A DNA stretch of 64,000 nt from VSJD01 sp964617825 (GTDB lineage Bacteria > Verrucomicrobiota > Kiritimatiellia > JAAZAB01). The DNA lies in assembly GCA_964617825.1 (NCBI GenBank), contig CAZTWL010000022.1:9289-73288 (forward strand), given 5' to 3'. The translations under genes were made by a program, and so were the position numbers. The notes beneath the pieces were generated by a model that had not been told where the DNA came from, did no database searches, and saw nothing but the letters and a program-made list of their open reading frames with translations. Every line of letters begins with the position of its first letter. Within the stretch, counting starts at the first letter, position 1. Below, piece after piece: positions 27,200 to 34,283 of the stretch.

Positions 27200-28054
27200 A
27201 TGCAGGTGCTTCTATTGGCTTTGGGCAGCATGGTATGCGCGGCGGCCAACGATTTCGTTTTCAAGCTTTACGCCCGCCGGCATGACTCCACCGGATCCTA
27301 CCTGGCCATCATCGGCCTTGCGATGGTCGGCGTTTTCGCATTCTGCCTGCCGTCGCCGGACTGCTTGCTGGATCCAACCACGCTTTTCTGGGGAATTATC
27401 GCCAGCTTTTTTTCGATTTCCGCCAACGTTTTGCTGGTAAAGGCGCTGGCCAAGGAAGACGTTGGCATCTGTTCCACCATATACCGGTTGAATCTCGTGC
27501 CGGCCGCGTTTTTGGCGTTTATCCTTTTTAAAGAACCGGCGACTGTGCCGCGCCTGGCAGCCATTGCCGTCGGCATTGCGGCCATCTGGCTCTTCTCCTG
27601 GCCCTCGGGCAAAGCGCAATCCAAAATCGTTTTTTCGCTTCCGATTTGCATGATGGCGCTGGCCAGCTTGCTGCGCGCCGGGATGGGACTCAGCTACAAA
27701 GCCGGGCTGCTGAACGGCGCCCATGAATACGGGCTGCTGGTCATCAATGGATTGGTCTGGGTCATCGGGGGCATCGTCTGCCACTTTGCGGTGGATCAAA
27801 AGAAATGGCGCATTCCAAAAGCCACTTTGGGCTTTGGGGCAATTTCAGGTGTGCTGGTTTGCGGAATTGTGCTATTGATGATGCTGGCCTTGAAATACGG
27901 GGATGCCAGCGTAGTTTTGCCGGTGACGCAAATGAGTTTTGCTTTGACCGCCGTGGCGGGCATCGTGATCATCAAGGAGCCCTTGACCCGGCGGAAATGC
28001 CTGGGCATTGCGCTGGCCGTGATCTGCATTTTGCTTATGGGAATAAATCGCTGA
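27200..28054 (+). CDS. EamA/DMT-family membrane transporter
   Basis: 284 residues with ten hydrophobic segments in two halves, the EamA duplication (VLLLALGSMVCAAANDFVFKLYAR; second half KIVFSLPICMMALASLLRAG and later LPVTQMSFALTAVAGIVIIKEPL). The end-of-half blocks LFKEPATVPRLAAIAVGIAAIWLF and IKEPLTRRKCLGIALAVICILL are typical. A GGGAGG lies 11 bases before the ATG. It is translationally coupled to the XRE regulator (TGATG overlap). Members move sugars, amino acids or nucleosides; here the isomerase two genes downstream suggests a carbohydrate or cyclitol, by inference. Confidence 0.82.
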   Translation: MQVLLLALGSMVCAAANDFVFKLYARRHDSTGSYLAIIGLAMVGVFAFCLPSPDCLLDPTTLFWGIIASFFSISANVLLVKALAKEDVGICSTIYRLNLVPAAFLAFILFKEPATVPRLAAIAVGIAAIWLFSWPSGKAQSKIVFSLPICMMALASLLRAGMGLSYKAGLLNGAHEYGLLVINGLVWVIGGIVCHFAVDQKKWRIPKATLGFGAISGVLVCGIVLLMMLALKYGDASVVLPVTQMSFALTAVAGIVIIKEPLTRRKCLGIALAVICILLMGINR

Positions 28055-28653
28055 TGCGTAAAAACCTTGTGGCCGACAACTCGCTCTTCAAGATCGGACT
28101 GAACATCCGCCAGGTCCGGAAGAAGCGCAACCTGTCCCTCTCCGATGTTGCGCGGCGCACGAACATTTCCAAGGGGCTGTTGTCCAAAATCGAAAACTTC
28201 CGGACGCTGCCTTCCCTGCCGGTTCTGGCCGCCATCGCGCAAAGTCTGAACCTGAAGCTCGAAAATCTCGTGGAAGGCATTGGTTTGGAATCCAAGACTG
28301 CCGGCCAATTTGTTGGCGTTGCGGACCGGGTGCCGCTAAAAAGGGAAAAAGCGCGCGGCTTCCATTACGCAACACTGATTGCCGCGGCGCTGGGCAATAT
28401 CGGCTTCGAATCGGTCTTCCTGACCCTGGCGCCCGGCGCCAAACGCAAACCGGTATCGACCGACGGCCACGAATTCCTTTTCATTCTGAAAGGTAAAATC
28501 GAGTTCCTGATCGGCAACGAAACGATCGAACTTTCCGAAGGCGATGCCTATTATTTCGACGGGCGTCTGCCGCACACCTCCAGGAATACGACCAAATCCA
28601 CGGCTGAATTACTGGCCATCTATCTTTTGAATCAATCTATGGCCGCAAAATAA
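28054..28653 (+). CDS. XRE-family HTH regulator with C-terminal cupin domain
   Basis: 199 residues from the ATG at 28054, which overlaps the transporter stop (TGATG). Residues about 12-68 form an HTH_3 domain (GLNIRQVRKKRNLSLSDVARRTNISKGLLSKIEN). Residues about 110-195 form a cupin_2 domain (GHEFLFILKGKIEFLIG, DAYYFDGRLPHTSRN), a common effector-sensing layout (SutR/PuuR-like). It probably controls its own operon in response to the imported compound. Operator sequence was not identified. Confidence 0.9.
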   Translation: MRKNLVADNSLFKIGLNIRQVRKKRNLSLSDVARRTNISKGLLSKIENFRTLPSLPVLAAIAQSLNLKLENLVEGIGLESKTAGQFVGVADRVPLKREKARGFHYATLIAAALGNIGFESVFLTLAPGAKRKPVSTDGHEFLFILKGKIEFLIGNETIELSEGDAYYFDGRLPHTSRNTTKSTAELLAIYLLNQSMAAK

Positions 28654-28670
28654 GGGACAAGGAAATCGCC

Positions 28671-29573
28671 ATGAAAATTGCAATCACTTCCGACTATATG
28701 ATGCGCGCATACGGCGAAGCGGAGGGCATCCGCCGTCTCGCCGATATCGGTTTTGACGGACTCGACTTTGGCTTGTTCAAATACCCCATGGACGGCGAAC
28801 TGTTTGCCGGCAGCGAAGCGGCGCTTGAAGACTACTTTTCCGAATTGAAGGCCGTCGCCGACATGGCCGGCATTGTCATCAACCAGGTGCATTCGCAGAT
28901 GCCTTCCTATTGGAACGGCAATCCTGAAAAAACCGCTTACACCTGGGCCGTGCAAAAAAAGGCCGTGCTGGTCGCGGCCTGTCTCGGCAGCCCCTATATT
29001 GTCGTTCATCCCGCCATACCCAGCCAGTATCGCTATACGACCTACCGCGCCGAGACGCGCGCAATCAATATGGAGTTTTACGGCGGGCTCACGCCTCTGC
29101 TGGAAAAATACCGGATCAAAATCGGCATCGAGAATATGTTCAACTACGATCCGGAAAAAAAACGCATTTGTCCGACTGCCTGCTCCGATGCCGAGGAAAT
29201 GATCGACTACATCGACGCCCTCGGTCCGCAGTATGCCGCCTGTCTGGACACGGGGCACAGCGTACTCTCCGGCTCCGGTCCCGCGGACATGGCGCGGAAA
29301 CTCGGCCCGCGTCTGGAGCTATTGCATGTCCACGAAAACAATGGCCTCGACGACTGCCACATGGCGCCGATGATAGGGTTCAACCGCAAAACGCACTCCA
29401 GCGCCATTGACTGGGCGGAATTTGCCGCCGCGCTCAAGGAAATCGGCTATAAAGGCATGTTCAGCCTGGAGCCCGACAGCTTTTTCAGCGGCTACGGGCC
29501 CCATCTTGCGCATGACGCGGCAATCCTGATGTATAAAATCTGCCGCGAATACATCTGGCAATATAAGCTGTAA
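28671..29573 (+). CDS. Sugar phosphate isomerase/epimerase-like TIM barrel (AP endonuclease family 2)
   Basis: 300 residues preceded by AAGGA. The barrel carries metal-ligand positions in IGIENMFNY (Glu), CLDTGHS (Asp and His), LLHVHENNG (His) and MFSLEPDSF (Glu), the arrangement of xylose isomerase-like barrel enzymes (IolE/IolI, tagatose epimerases, hydroxypyruvate isomerases). Last gene of the EamA-XRE-isomerase unit, which looks like a small uptake and conversion system. Substrate not determinable from motifs. Confidence 0.85.
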   Translation: MKIAITSDYMMRAYGEAEGIRRLADIGFDGLDFGLFKYPMDGELFAGSEAALEDYFSELKAVADMAGIVINQVHSQMPSYWNGNPEKTAYTWAVQKKAVLVAACLGSPYIVVHPAIPSQYRYTTYRAETRAINMEFYGGLTPLLEKYRIKIGIENMFNYDPEKKRICPTACSDAEEMIDYIDALGPQYAACLDTGHSVLSGSGPADMARKLGPRLELLHVHENNGLDDCHMAPMIGFNRKTHSSAIDWAEFAAALKEIGYKGMFSLEPDSFFSGYGPHLAHDAAILMYKICREYIWQYKL

Positions 29574-29626
29574 CCGGAAATCGCCGAGGCTTCCTCTTTC
29601 CGCGATCCGCTTAACGAACGTGGGAA

Positions 29627-30547
29627 TCAAGGTTCGCGGAACGGCAACACATCGTCCAGGGAAGCGGCGCCGGCCAGGAGCATGATCAAACGGTCGACAC
29701 CGAGCGCTATGCCGGCCGCGGGCGGCATGCCGGATTTCAGGGCCGTCAGAAAATCTTCGTCCAGCGGATATACGGGGTGGCCCAGGGCGCGGCGTTCAAC
29801 GGCGCAGGCTTCGAAGCGCTTGCGCTGTTCCACGGGGTCGGTAAGTTCGCTGAACGCGTTGGCGATCTCAAGCCCGCCGATATAAAGCTCCCAGCGTTCC
29901 GCCACGCGCGGGTCTCCCGGCTTGCGGCGCGCCAGCGCCGCCACGTCCGCGGGATAATCCAGCAGCACCACCGGGCAGGCGGTCGGCAGATTCGGCTCAA
30001 CCTTGCCGACCATGTCCAGGTCGAAACGCTCGGCGTCGAAACGCTCGACCGGGTCCCAGCCGGCATATGTCCTGAACGCCTCGGACACGGTCAGCACCTC
30101 CCAGACCGGCATCAACTCGATGCGGGTTTGGCGATAGTCCAGCCAGGTACGGCCCAGCGTTGCGGCAGCCACTGCCGCGATGAGGGCCTTGGTCTCCGCA
30201 AGGATATCCCGGTAATCGGCGTGAGTGCGATACCATTCCAGCATGGCGAATTCCGGGTTGTGTTTGTCACCGCGCTCGCCCTGCCGGAAGCAGGGGCCCA
30301 TCTGGTACAAGCGCTCGCAGCCCGCGACCAGCAGGCGCTTCATATGCAGTTCCGGCGAAGTGCGCAGCCAGGACTTGCCCGAAGGCACGGCATCGATATG
30401 CAACTCCAGCGCAGGCGCGCCAATCCGAACGGGCGTTTCGACCTCAAGGAAGTTGCGCTCATCGAAAAACTGACGAATGGCCCGCAGAACGCGGGAGCGC
30501 AGGGCCAAGACCGGCGTGAAACGGGATAATGGAGAAGAGCCAGACAC
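29627..30547 (-). CDS. epmA: EF-P lysine-lysylation ligase (PoxA/GenX)
   Basis: 306 residues, a class-II lysyl-tRNA synthetase catalytic core without the anticodon-binding domain. Motif 2 appears as YQMGPCFRQGERGDKHNPEFAMLEW and motif 3 as GIALGVDRLIMLLAG. EpmA attaches (R)-beta-lysine to a Lys of EF-P, which helps ribosomes past polyproline. It sits 109 bp after efp on the same strand, confirming the partner. EpmB (lysine 2,3-aminomutase) is not in the window. Confidence 0.94.
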   Translation of the reverse strand: MSGSSPLSRFTPVLALRSRVLRAIRQFFDERNFLEVETPVRIGAPALELHIDAVPSGKSWLRTSPELHMKRLLVAGCERLYQMGPCFRQGERGDKHNPEFAMLEWYRTHADYRDILAETKALIAAVAAATLGRTWLDYRQTRIELMPVWEVLTVSEAFRTYAGWDPVERFDAERFDLDMVGKVEPNLPTACPVVLLDYPADVAALARRKPGDPRVAERWELYIGGLEIANAFSELTDPVEQRKRFEACAVERRALGHPVYPLDEDFLTALKSGMPPAAGIALGVDRLIMLLAGAASLDDVLPFREP

Positions 30548-30656
30548 GATACATTGCTCTCAATTACTCGCCAGGCGTTCGGCAATCAGTGTGCGGCATC
30601 GCAAGCTAGCATCGCGCCGACCCCGGCGCCCAACCCCTGCGATCGATGCCCCCAGC

Positions 30657-31220
30657 CTACGCCGTGCGAACGCGGTCGCTGTAGCCCCCGGTGCGCGTAT
30701 CGATGCGGATGACGTCGCCTTGATTGATGAAGAGCGGCACCTCGATTTCGTAACCGCCTTCGATCTTGGCCGGCTTAAGAACGTTTGTAGCCGTATTGCC
30801 GCGCGCGCCGGGCTCGGTTTCGATAATGGTTTTTTCGACGAACGTCGGCAGTTCCACGCCGATGGGCACATCGTTGTGAACCAGGATGGTAACCTCGATA
30901 TCTTCCACAAGGAAAAAGCGATTATCGCCCAACACCTCCGTACGGACCGTCAACTGCTCGAAATTCTTGTCGATGAACACGTAGTCGTCACCGTCATTAT
31001 AGGAATAGCGCATGGTGCGCTCCTCCAACTTCGGCTCGCCCAGAGTGTCGTTGGATCGATAACTGCGCGTCAGCGTGGCGCCCGTGATCATGTTTTTCAG
31101 GCGGCAATTATAAATGGAGGCGCCTTTGCCCGGCTTAACGAAATTAAAGTCCGTAATGACGAACGGCACGCCGTCAATCTCAACGCGCAAACCCTTGCGT
31201 AAATCCGATGCAGAATACAT
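30657..31220 (-). CDS. efp: Elongation factor P
   Basis: 187 residues, a normal EF-P length. The modification loop is FVKPGKGASIYNCRLKN, with Lys32 in the position of E. coli Lys34, matching the nearby epmA (lysylation route rather than Arg rhamnosylation). The C-terminal OB domains (VPIGVELPTFVEKTIIETEPG and GDVIRIDTRTGGYSDR) are complete. A GAGGTGG lies before the ATG. It acts on ribosomes stalled at proline runs. Confidence 0.96.
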   Translation of the reverse strand: MYSASDLRKGLRVEIDGVPFVITDFNFVKPGKGASIYNCRLKNMITGATLTRSYRSNDTLGEPKLEERTMRYSYNDGDDYVFIDKNFEQLTVRTEVLGDNRFFLVEDIEVTILVHNDVPIGVELPTFVEKTIIETEPGARGNTATNVLKPAKIEGGYEIEVPLFINQGDVIRIDTRTGGYSDRVRTA

Positions 31221-31267
31221 GTTGCCACCTCTGATTTAATTGTCGGTTTATGACCCGGAGGACGCCT

Positions 31268-31296
31268 TTAATAATACGAAACCGGCGGCTTGGCAA
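31268..31296 (-). promoter_or_regulatory. Possible sigma-70 promoter of efp
   Basis: Read on the minus strand: TTGCCA (31296-31291), 17-base spacer, TATTAA (31273-31268), about 50 bases upstream of the efp ATG. Consensus-based and weak at -35. Confidence 0.3.
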
Positions 31297-31401
31297 GTTT
31301 TTTTAAAAGAAAACCGGTATTGACAGGCGCGCCAAAATAAGGCGAAATGATCGATATGCGGCAAGCAAGGCCGATTCGCGACAATACGAGGGAGCGAACT
31401 T

Positions 31402-31491
31402 ATGTCCGATTCCAATTTATGGCTGATCTTGGTGCCTGTGATTCTGATCGCAGCCCTGATCCTGTTTTTCCGCCTGACAAAGAAATCGTAG
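31402..31491 (+). CDS. 29-residue single-pass membrane microprotein
   Basis: An ATG at 31402 preceded by GGGAG (gagggagcgaactt) opens a 30-codon frame ending in TAG at 31491. The product, MSDSNLWLILVPVILIAALI followed by LFFRLTKKS, is a single hydrophobic helix of about 20 residues with a polar N-terminus and a basic C-terminus, a standard N-out/C-in microprotein topology. It is too short for homology recognition. It lies divergent from efp and ends 14 bp before the flavoprotein stop on the other strand. Translation is supported by the SD and the composition; function unknown. Confidence 0.6.
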   Translation: MSDSNLWLILVPVILIAALILFFRLTKKS

Positions 31492-31504
31492 GCCGGCCGT
31501 GGGC

Positions 31505-32083
31505 TCAGGCGCCGGTTACACGTTTCAGCAGCCAGGCCATGTTTTGACCAAGGACCTTCATGGTCCGCACGCCTTCTTCGTCTTTTTGCGCATCCCCTTT
31601 TTCGCGCCCTACGGCGATATTCCAATAACTCGAGCCGGGCACGATCATCTGGCTGATCAAAAAGAAATGGTTGATCGAATCGAAGGCATGGATCGCGCCG
31701 GCCCGGCGCACGGCTACCACAGCCGCGCCGACTTTACGCCGGAACATGCCATCGTTGGCTATGGCGGTCATCCCGGCGCGATCGATGAGCATCTTGAGGT
31801 CGGCGGTCAGATCGGCAAAATAAGTGGGGGATCCCAGCAGGATGCCATCCGCCGCCAGCATTTTGTCGATACAGTCATTCAGGCCGTCATCAGCCAGGGC
31901 ACAATGCCGGTTTTTCGCTTTAAAACACTGGTAACAGGCCCGGCAACCCCTGAGCTTGAGGTCGGCCAGTTGCACCAGCTCGGTCCGGATGCCCTCGCGT
32001 TCCAGTTCCTGCAGGACATGCCCGAGCATGTCGGCGGTGTTGCCGTTCTTGCGGGGACTGCCGTTAAAAGCCACGACTTTCAT
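31505..32083 (-). CDS. Iron-sulfur-flavoprotein-like NAD(P)H:FMN oxidoreductase
   Basis: 192 residues from the Met at 32083, preceded by AGGAGG (caggaggaactc); the frame extends 17 codons further without support. The flavodoxin-like FMN site is MKVVAFNGSPRKNGNTADML, and RGCRACYQCFKAKNRHC carries clustered cysteines as in iron-sulfur flavoproteins. ILLGSPTYFADLTADLKMLIDR is the second FMN loop. Such proteins shuttle electrons or reduce quinones and nitro compounds in anaerobes. Confidence 0.85.
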   Translation of the reverse strand: MKVVAFNGSPRKNGNTADMLGHVLQELEREGIRTELVQLADLKLRGCRACYQCFKAKNRHCALADDGLNDCIDKMLAADGILLGSPTYFADLTADLKMLIDRAGMTAIANDGMFRRKVGAAVVAVRRAGAIHAFDSINHFFLISQMIVPGSSYWNIAVGREKGDAQKDEEGVRTMKVLGQNMAWLLKRVTGA

Positions 32084-32130
32084 GAGTTCCTCCTGTTCCG
32101 CATCCATGAAAGGATCGCCAACATCGCCGA

Positions 32131-32916
32131 TCATTTGGTCATTTCATCGGGAATCCAGCGGCGGCGAATGGTATCCAGCGTGCCATCCTGTTTCCACTGC
32201 GCCAGGACCTTATTCAAGTCCGCCAGCAAATCCGTATCGGACTTCTTGACGCCCCAGGCAATGGATTGCGTGGGGGACCTGATCGGCACCGTGGTCAGAT
32301 CCGCTTCATTCTCGGAGGCCAGCCAGATGATGATGGGCGCATCGTGAATGTAAATATCGACCATTTTGCAGCAAAGCGCCTGGGCGGCGTCAGCCGGGTC
32401 CAGGTTGCCGACACTGGCGGCATTGCGGCAGACCTGCTGGACAAAAATATCGCCGGTCGTCTTGCGCTGGACGGCAAAATTGGCGTTCGCCCCGCAAATC
32501 TGCAGCGATGAGCCGTAACGCATCAGGTCCGTGCGCCGGATCAGGGCCATTTGACCCTGTTGGAGGTGCGGCTCGCAGAAGGCAATCCGGACCTGGCGTT
32601 CGCGCGTAATGGTCATGCCCGACATGATGACGTCGAACTTGTCGGCCAAGAGCAAATTAATCTGCTGATCCCAGGGTACTTCCACAAACTTCAAGGGCCG
32701 GTCCAAAGCCTTGGCCATTTCGCGCGCCAAGTCCGCTTCCAGGCCGAGGATTTTATTGCTTTTCTTGAAGATAATGGGCGGGCAATCCGGGGTGATGCCG
32801 ACATAAAGGGTCGGATTCTTGCTGTCACTGGACTCCGGCAATGTTTTGCATCCGGTGAAAAAGACGCCGCTACCCAGAACCAATAGCGTCATGAGTCCCG
32901 CCATAACCTTGTGCAT
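32131..32916 (-). CDS. Amino-acid-type ABC solute-binding lipoprotein (SBP_bac_3)
   Basis: 261 residues. A lipoprotein signal (TLLVLGSGVFFTGCK) places the mature Cys at about residue 23. The binding fold shows YVGITPDCPPIIFKK, ILGLEADLAREMAKAL, FDVIMSGMTITRERQ and RSPTQSIAWGVKKSD, typical of polar amino-acid binding proteins. The mature protein has four unpaired cysteines in the middle, unusual for the family. An AGGCAGGGG precedes the ATG. No permease or ATPase gene is adjacent, so it is an orphan binding protein. Confidence 0.85.
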   Translation of the reverse strand: MHKVMAGLMTLLVLGSGVFFTGCKTLPESSDSKNPTLYVGITPDCPPIIFKKSNKILGLEADLAREMAKALDRPLKFVEVPWDQQINLLLADKFDVIMSGMTITRERQVRIAFCEPHLQQGQMALIRRTDLMRYGSSLQICGANANFAVQRKTTGDIFVQQVCRNAASVGNLDPADAAQALCCKMVDIYIHDAPIIIWLASENEADLTTVPIRSPTQSIAWGVKKSDTDLLADLNKVLAQWKQDGTLDTIRRRWIPDEMTK

Positions 32917-33179
32917 ATGCCCCTGCCTTTCGAATAAAAATTGGATCCAAATTCCTGCTTGCGGGTATTTATCTTATCGTCCCGCCAAAATGAATCAATG
33001 GGAAAATAAGATTCTATTCTCGCACGCCGCCAACACAAGGCGGTTGCCTGTAACCGGCCAGAATAATCAAAATTGACCTGCTCATTCGCTTATCAACGCG
33101 TATTGCCTATGCTGATGCAAGCTGTTTGTCTAATGTCCAGCCCTGAGCCCGAGGCTTCCCGTGTTGACCCCGTTCTCCA

Positions 33180-33306
33180 TGGGGCGGGGATGTGCCCGCC
33201 GCAACGGCCATTCTCGATCGCTTCCCGCATCATGCCGAGATCATCCAGATCACCGGCAAAAGTTACTGGATGAAAGAGCGGGCTTGCAAAAGGGACCCGA
33301 AATGAT
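33180..33306 (+). pseudogene. IstB (IS21-family helper ATPase) C-terminal remnant
   Basis: In the frame of 33201, the translation GDVPAATAILDRFPHHAEII continues QITGKSYWMKER and ends at TGA 33306, the C-terminal signature of IstB (AILDR, HHxxIIxIxGxSY). A stop lies upstream at 33165 and no transposase IstA is present, so only a scrap remains. It lies 70 bp before the activase of the second GRE pair. The rest of 32917-33375 shows no gene. Confidence 0.6.
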
Positions 33307-33375
33307 ATTCGTTAACTTAACTGGCTGGTTTTGATCCGACCCGTGACAATTGTGACAAAACGAGTAGATGTACAT

Positions 33376-34257
33376 ATGACTGCCAATATTACGGACATGA
33401 AACGATTTGCCGTACATGACGGCGACGGCATCCGTACCACGGTGTTTTTCAAGGGATGCCCCCTTAAATGCGTGTGGTGCCACAATCCCGAAACGATAAA
33501 AGCCCCGCGGCAGATCGGATTTTACGAGCACAAGTGCACGCTGTGCGGAAAATGCGCCATGATCTGTCCCTGTCACACGATTGAGAACGGAAAGCACCTG
33601 TTCGACCGCAAACAGTGCGTGACATGCGGCAAGTGCGTAAGGGAATGCCTGAACGACGCGCTGATCTCTTACGGGAAGGAAGTACCCATTGAGGAAATCT
33701 GCGAGCAGCTCCTCGAGGATAAAGCGTTCTACGAGCAAAGCGGAGGAGGCATCACCCTGTCGGGCGGTGAGTGTCTGCTCCAGCCCGATGCCTGCCTCGC
33801 CATTCTCAAAGCCATGAAGGAGGCGGGCGTGCAGACCGCGGTGGACACCTGCGGCTGTGTCCCCTGTTCCAGCATTGAGAAGGTCATGCCCTATACGGAT
33901 GTGTTCCTCTATGATCTTAAGGCCATCGATGAGGACGTGCATATCAACTGCACGGGTATGTCCAATAAACTGATTCTTGAAAATCTCAAGAAAATCGACG
34001 AAGCGGGCGGAAGCATCGAAATCCGCTATCCCTATGTGCCCGATTACAACTCCGACCAGGCAGGGAAAATCTGCGCATTCATTGGCGCCCTTTCCCATGT
34101 GGTGAAAACACGAGTTCTTGCCTGCCACAATTTCGCACGGTCGAAATATAATGCACTCAGTTTCCCCGACACCCTGCCGCCCACCGTGCCCGAGAAGGCG
34201 GAGGTGGAAGCCGTCCGCGCCTATTTCCGCGAGCACGGTGTTCCCTGCCGTGAATAA
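33376..34257 (+). CDS. Glycyl radical enzyme activase (second system)
   Basis: 293 residues from the ATG at 33376; a TTG 15 codons earlier is possible but unlike the family. FAVHDGDGIRTTVFFKG precedes CPLKCVWC (radical SAM CxxxCxxC). CTLCGKCAMICPC and CVTCGKCVREC supply two ferredoxin-like clusters, and SGGGITLSGGECLL the SAM block. It activates the adjacent GRE, 26 bp downstream. Compared with the first activase (15899-16813), the order of genes is inverted and there is no alcohol dehydrogenase. Codon choice (many GAG, CTC, AAG) differs from the surrounding genes. Confidence 0.92.
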   Translation: MTANITDMKRFAVHDGDGIRTTVFFKGCPLKCVWCHNPETIKAPRQIGFYEHKCTLCGKCAMICPCHTIENGKHLFDRKQCVTCGKCVRECLNDALISYGKEVPIEEICEQLLEDKAFYEQSGGGITLSGGECLLQPDACLAILKAMKEAGVQTAVDTCGCVPCSSIEKVMPYTDVFLYDLKAIDEDVHINCTGMSNKLILENLKKIDEAGGSIEIRYPYVPDYNSDQAGKICAFIGALSHVVKTRVLACHNFARSKYNALSFPDTLPPTVPEKAEVEAVRAYFREHGVPCRE

Positions 34258-34283
34258 TTCGCGATACTAAGGAGGAAAAAACT

